A DNA stretch of 64,000 nucleotides. It comes from Clostridium sp. BNL1100 (GTDB lineage Bacteria > Bacillota > Clostridia > Acetivibrionales > DSM-1351). The notes below the pieces were generated by a model. The model saw only the letters and a program-made list of their open reading frames with translations. It did not search any database and was not told the DNA's origin. Positions 61,734 through 64,000 of this stretch are shown here, one piece after another. The position numbers were made by a program, and so were the translations under genes. The stretch spans positions 725,501-789,500 of the forward strand of contig NC_016791.1 in NCBI RefSeq assembly GCF_000244875.1, in the 5' to 3' direction. How positions within the stretch are numbered: position 1 is the stretch's first letter; the number at the start of each line of letters is the position of its first letter.

Positions 61734-61964
61734 ATGAATAAGCCTAAACCGGATGACAGAAGTGATAATGTGGAAAGAATACAAGCCAATATCAATCATA
61801 CAATCAGGAATATGGAATTAGCAGATGAACTGATTGAAAAAACTGATGACAGGAAAATGGCAAAAACCTTGGAAGAAAAAAATGACAGAAGACGTGATGC
61901 ACTTGAAGGCTTCAGAGCAGAAATAAGAGATGAAGCCTTGGACCAGAGGCGCAGGGACGATTAA
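61734..61964 (+). CDS. tlp: Small acid-soluble spore protein Tlp
   Basis: A 76-residue, highly charged protein. PKPDDRSDNVERIQANINHTI and KNDRRRDALEGFRAEIRDEA match the Bacillus Tlp pattern (PDDRSDNVEKLQ ... EKNARREQSIEAFRNEIQDEA). Tlp accumulates in the forespore. Expression is normally by sigma-G, but I did not identify the promoter. It has a GGAGGA ribosome site and is followed by a strong terminator. Confidence 0.88.
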   Translation: MNKPKPDDRSDNVERIQANINHTIRNMELADELIEKTDDRKMAKTLEEKNDRRRDALEGFRAEIRDEALDQRRRDD

Positions 61965-62002
61965 AAAACAAAGGGGCTGCATCAGCAGCCCCTTTGTTTT
62001 TT
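61965..62002. terminator. Bidirectional terminator
   Basis: AAAACAAAGGGGCTGC pairs with GCAGCCCCTTTGTTTT around ATCA; both strands end in T runs, serving tlp and the convergent transporter genes. Confidence 0.9.
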
Positions 62003-62004
62003 AT

Positions 62005-62109
62005 CTATTTTTTAGTTTCATTTTTAACTGCAATCGTGATTGTTACAGCAAGTCCACCCCAGAGGAAAATCGCACCAAATAGAAAGAAAGCTATGGATGT
62101 AGCAGTCAT
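62005..62109 (-). CDS. MetS-type small subunit of the NSS transporter (34 aa)
   Basis: A 34-residue single-span protein (TATSIAFFLFGAIF...TITIAVKNETKK). GGAGGTGA precedes the ATG, which directly abuts the TAG stop of the large transporter gene. Small proteins of this type, PF16951, accompany NSS-family transporters such as MetPS, where the small subunit is required for methionine and alanine uptake. Its tiny size hides it from normal ORF calls. The family assignment is from length, hydrophobicity and position. Confidence 0.85.
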   Translation of the reverse strand: MTATSIAFFLFGAIFLWGGLAVTITIAVKNETKK

Positions 62110-63618
62110 CTACTTCACCTCCTCAGAATTATAAGAGGTAATACTTCTGTCCTTCCAAGGTCTTTGACATAATATCAAAGATAAACCAATTCCTATTATT
62201 ACTACACTCCAACCGAAGGCTATCAGTGCTTTTTGTGAATATCCTCCGTATGGCTTTAATATTTCATTTATAACGTTAGAAATAATCATGAAGGTTAAGA
62301 TTAATGGAGTTACAAATTTGACCATGATATTCCACCACTTTCCTACAGAAAAATAGGAAATGGGATTAGTATGTTCTCTTATTTTAGAAGCTCCGAACAA
62401 CCATCCTATGGTTATTGCTTCAAGTAAGCCTACTGTTACAATTCCGTATGAATTTACAAAGTTGTCTATAATATCAAGGAAATATAACCCTGCCCCTGTA
62501 GAATAAACTATACTTATGGCATACCCGACAAGGCAAACCAAGGAAACAACTTTTTTTCTTCCGGCTCCTGTTTTGTCAATCAATGCCGAGGACGAAGCTT
62601 CTACCAGAGATATGGAAGAAGTTATTCCGGCAAAAACAAGACATATAAAGAATAATACGCCAAAGAGCTTGCCTATTCCACCCATAACTGTAAATACTTT
62701 AGGGAAAGCTACAAATGCAAGTCCGATACCCTGTGAAGCAACCTTATCTACCCCGACACCCTGCATTGAAGCCATGTATCCTAATATTCCGAAAACTCCT
62801 ATTGCAGACAAGAATTCAAATCCGCAGTTTGCAAAGGCTGTCATAAAGGCACTGTTGTTTATATCCGTCTTTTTTGGAAGATAACTGGAATAAGTAATCA
62901 TAATTCCCATTGCAAGGCTTAATGAAAAGAAAACCTGACCGTATGCAGCTATCCAGACCTTTGGCTCCAGTACTTTTGACCAGTCCGGTGTAAAAAGTTT
63001 GTTAAGTCCAAGACTCGCTCCCGGAAGAGTTACGCCTCTGATAACAATAATTATCATTGCAACTACAAGGGTGGGAAGCAGAATCTTATTTATCTTTTCG
63101 ATTCCACCGGAAACACCTTTATAGCACACCAACCAATTTAGTAGCCAGATAATAGTGATACCCACAAATACAGGCCATACAAAGCCCCCCAGCTTAAAAG
63201 GACTATCAGTCATTTTTAAAAAGTCCTTAAAGAAAAATGAATTGGTATCAGAGCCCCAAGCCTGCGTAAAGCTCAAAAACAGGTAATTGACGGCCCAACT
63301 AAGTATTAGGGTGTAGTATGTCAATATAATAAATGAATTAATACTTGGCCACCAACCCAGCCACTCCCACTTTTTATTTGCTCTGGCAAATGCCAAGGGC
63401 GGAGAACCTTTGAATTTGTGTCCCAACCCGTACTCCATAATCATTAACGGTATTCCGGCAGTCAATATGGCGAAGAAATATGGAATAAGAAAAGCTCCCC
63501 CACCGTTGGAATAGAGTACATACGGATATCTCCATATATTACCCAGCCCTACAGCTGAGCCAATGGCAGCAAGGATAAATCCGGCTTTTGACCCCCACTG
63601 ATCCCTCTTTTGCGTCAT
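62110..63618 (-). CDS. Sodium-dependent NSS/SNF-family amino-acid transporter
   Basis: A 502-residue NSS (SNF) transporter with about 12 membrane segments. The N-terminal GFILAAIGSAVGLGNIWRYPY is the family signature for the first segment and sodium site. Na+-coupled uptake of an amino acid or a related solute is expected. The small partner gene follows directly (TAG-ATG junction). The ribosome site AAGGAG is clear at 63618. Confidence 0.93.
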   Translation of the reverse strand: MTQKRDQWGSKAGFILAAIGSAVGLGNIWRYPYVLYSNGGGAFLIPYFFAILTAGIPLMIMEYGLGHKFKGSPPLAFARANKKWEWLGWWPSINSFIILTYYTLILSWAVNYLFLSFTQAWGSDTNSFFFKDFLKMTDSPFKLGGFVWPVFVGITIIWLLNWLVCYKGVSGGIEKINKILLPTLVVAMIIIVIRGVTLPGASLGLNKLFTPDWSKVLEPKVWIAAYGQVFFSLSLAMGIMITYSSYLPKKTDINNSAFMTAFANCGFEFLSAIGVFGILGYMASMQGVGVDKVASQGIGLAFVAFPKVFTVMGGIGKLFGVLFFICLVFAGITSSISLVEASSSALIDKTGAGRKKVVSLVCLVGYAISIVYSTGAGLYFLDIIDNFVNSYGIVTVGLLEAITIGWLFGASKIREHTNPISYFSVGKWWNIMVKFVTPLILTFMIISNVINEILKPYGGYSQKALIAFGWSVVIIGIGLSLILCQRPWKDRSITSYNSEEVK

Positions 63619-63814
63619 TTTAATACACTCCTTATTAATATATTTTTTTCCCTAATTAAAATAAAAAAATCATTATAGCCACTTTTGTCTTCTAACAGTT
63701 TACTACCCTAAATATAGTGACTAGATAATAATAGCAAGGATGAAAAAATATTTCAATTGGATTATATTAATTGTTAGCAAGAAATAATTAACATAATATA
63801 TTAATAGGAGAATT

Positions 63815-63853
63815 TTTGTAAAAAAAGAACTGCTTGAAATATATATTCAAGCA
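63815..63853 (-). terminator. Terminator of the hydrolase on the minus strand
   Basis: TGCTTGAA pairs with TTCAAGCA; on the minus strand it is followed by GTTCTTTTTTT. Confidence 0.7.
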
Positions 63854-63880
63854 ATTATTTTTTAACATTTTGACTTAACT

Positions 63881-64000
63881 CTATAACTGATCGGCGAATC
63901 TGACCAATTCCATATTAAACTTATCTTTTTCCTCAAAGAAAAGGCTGTGTCCGCTGTACTCAAAAGGTATGAGCCTTGAGTTTCTAATACTTTTTTTCAT
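63881..64000 (-). CDS. Alpha/beta hydrolase, 3' end only
   Basis: The last 39 codons of a minus-strand gene are visible. SRLIPFEYSGHSLFFEEKDKFN is the C-terminal region of the alpha/beta-hydrolase fold, with the catalytic His in SGHSLFFEE. The ATG at the window edge is likely internal; the rest is outside. No substrate can be given. Confidence 0.75.
   Translation of the reverse strand: MKKSIRNSRLIPFEYSGHSLFFEEKDKFNMELVRFADQL

Overview
The window looks like a chromosomal stretch from an anaerobic, spore-forming, cellulolytic clostridium of the Ruminiclostridium / Clostridium cellulolyticum type. The evidence is low G+C DNA, a spoIVFA-spoIVFB pair beside minDE, a spore Tlp protein, an extracellular protein with a type I dockerin (cellulosome docking), electron-bifurcating NfnAB, and a meso-diaminopimelate dehydrogenase. 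The species is an inference. No rRNA, tRNA or CRISPR array was recognised.

Layout. 1-3.3 kb: cell division and sporulation genes (minD, minE, a degenerate methylglyoxal synthase-like gene, spoIVFA, spoIVFB). 3.4-6.2 kb: nfnAB and a flavodoxin. 6.2-12 kb: exported and membrane proteins, a metallophosphoesterase, an AI-2E/PerM-type permease and a VanX-YkuD fusion. 12-16.3 kb: two half-size TauE/SafE proteins and a MoxR / DUF58 / DUF4129 operon. 16.3-19.4 kb: a TrmB-type regulator, lysA and ddh. 19.4-24.3 kb: small proteins, the dockerin-ricin-metallopeptidase protein, an IS1182-family element and a methyltransferase. 24.4-30.6 kb: a large repeat protein, a roughly 250-bp palindrome, and a TetR-MFS efflux operon with two matching palindromic operator candidates. 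31-34.4 kb: a chemoreceptor and a beta-lactamase-fold hydrolase.

The most interesting region is 34.6-52.9 kb. A GAF/LuxR-type regulator, split by a frameshift at an A8 run, is followed by a co-directional run of 18 tightly packed genes. These are an ABC-2 exporter (3 genes), a membrane-anchored 5'-nucleotidase-like enzyme, and 14 genes of an acyl-carrier-protein-templated biosynthetic cluster. The cluster has two ACPs, an AMP-forming ligase, three BtrH-like cysteine acyltransferases, a type II thioesterase, a BtrK-like PLP decarboxylase, a BtrJ-like ATP-grasp ligase, a GT-B glycosyltransferase, an NTP_transf_5 nucleotidyltransferase, a thymidylate-kinase-like protein and a CYTH protein. The adjacent decarboxylase, ATP-grasp and ACP genes match the butirosin side-chain logic: glutamate is loaded on the carrier and decarboxylated to a 4-aminobutyryl thioester. 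No aminocyclitol genes are present, so the product is probably not an aminoglycoside of the butirosin type. I think this is a largely undescribed natural-product or surface-glycoconjugate pathway.

The remainder (53-64 kb) holds a small hypothetical gene, a GGDEF/HD-GYP fusion, a DUF2935 protein, an aldo/keto reductase with ferredoxin-like tail, a GT39-like membrane protein, a candidate structured RNA, a 2-hydroxyacyl-CoA dehydratase-like protein with its activator ATPase, a small protein with an apparent ATT start, tlp, an NSS transporter with its 34-residue MetS-type partner, and the 3' end of an alpha/beta hydrolase.
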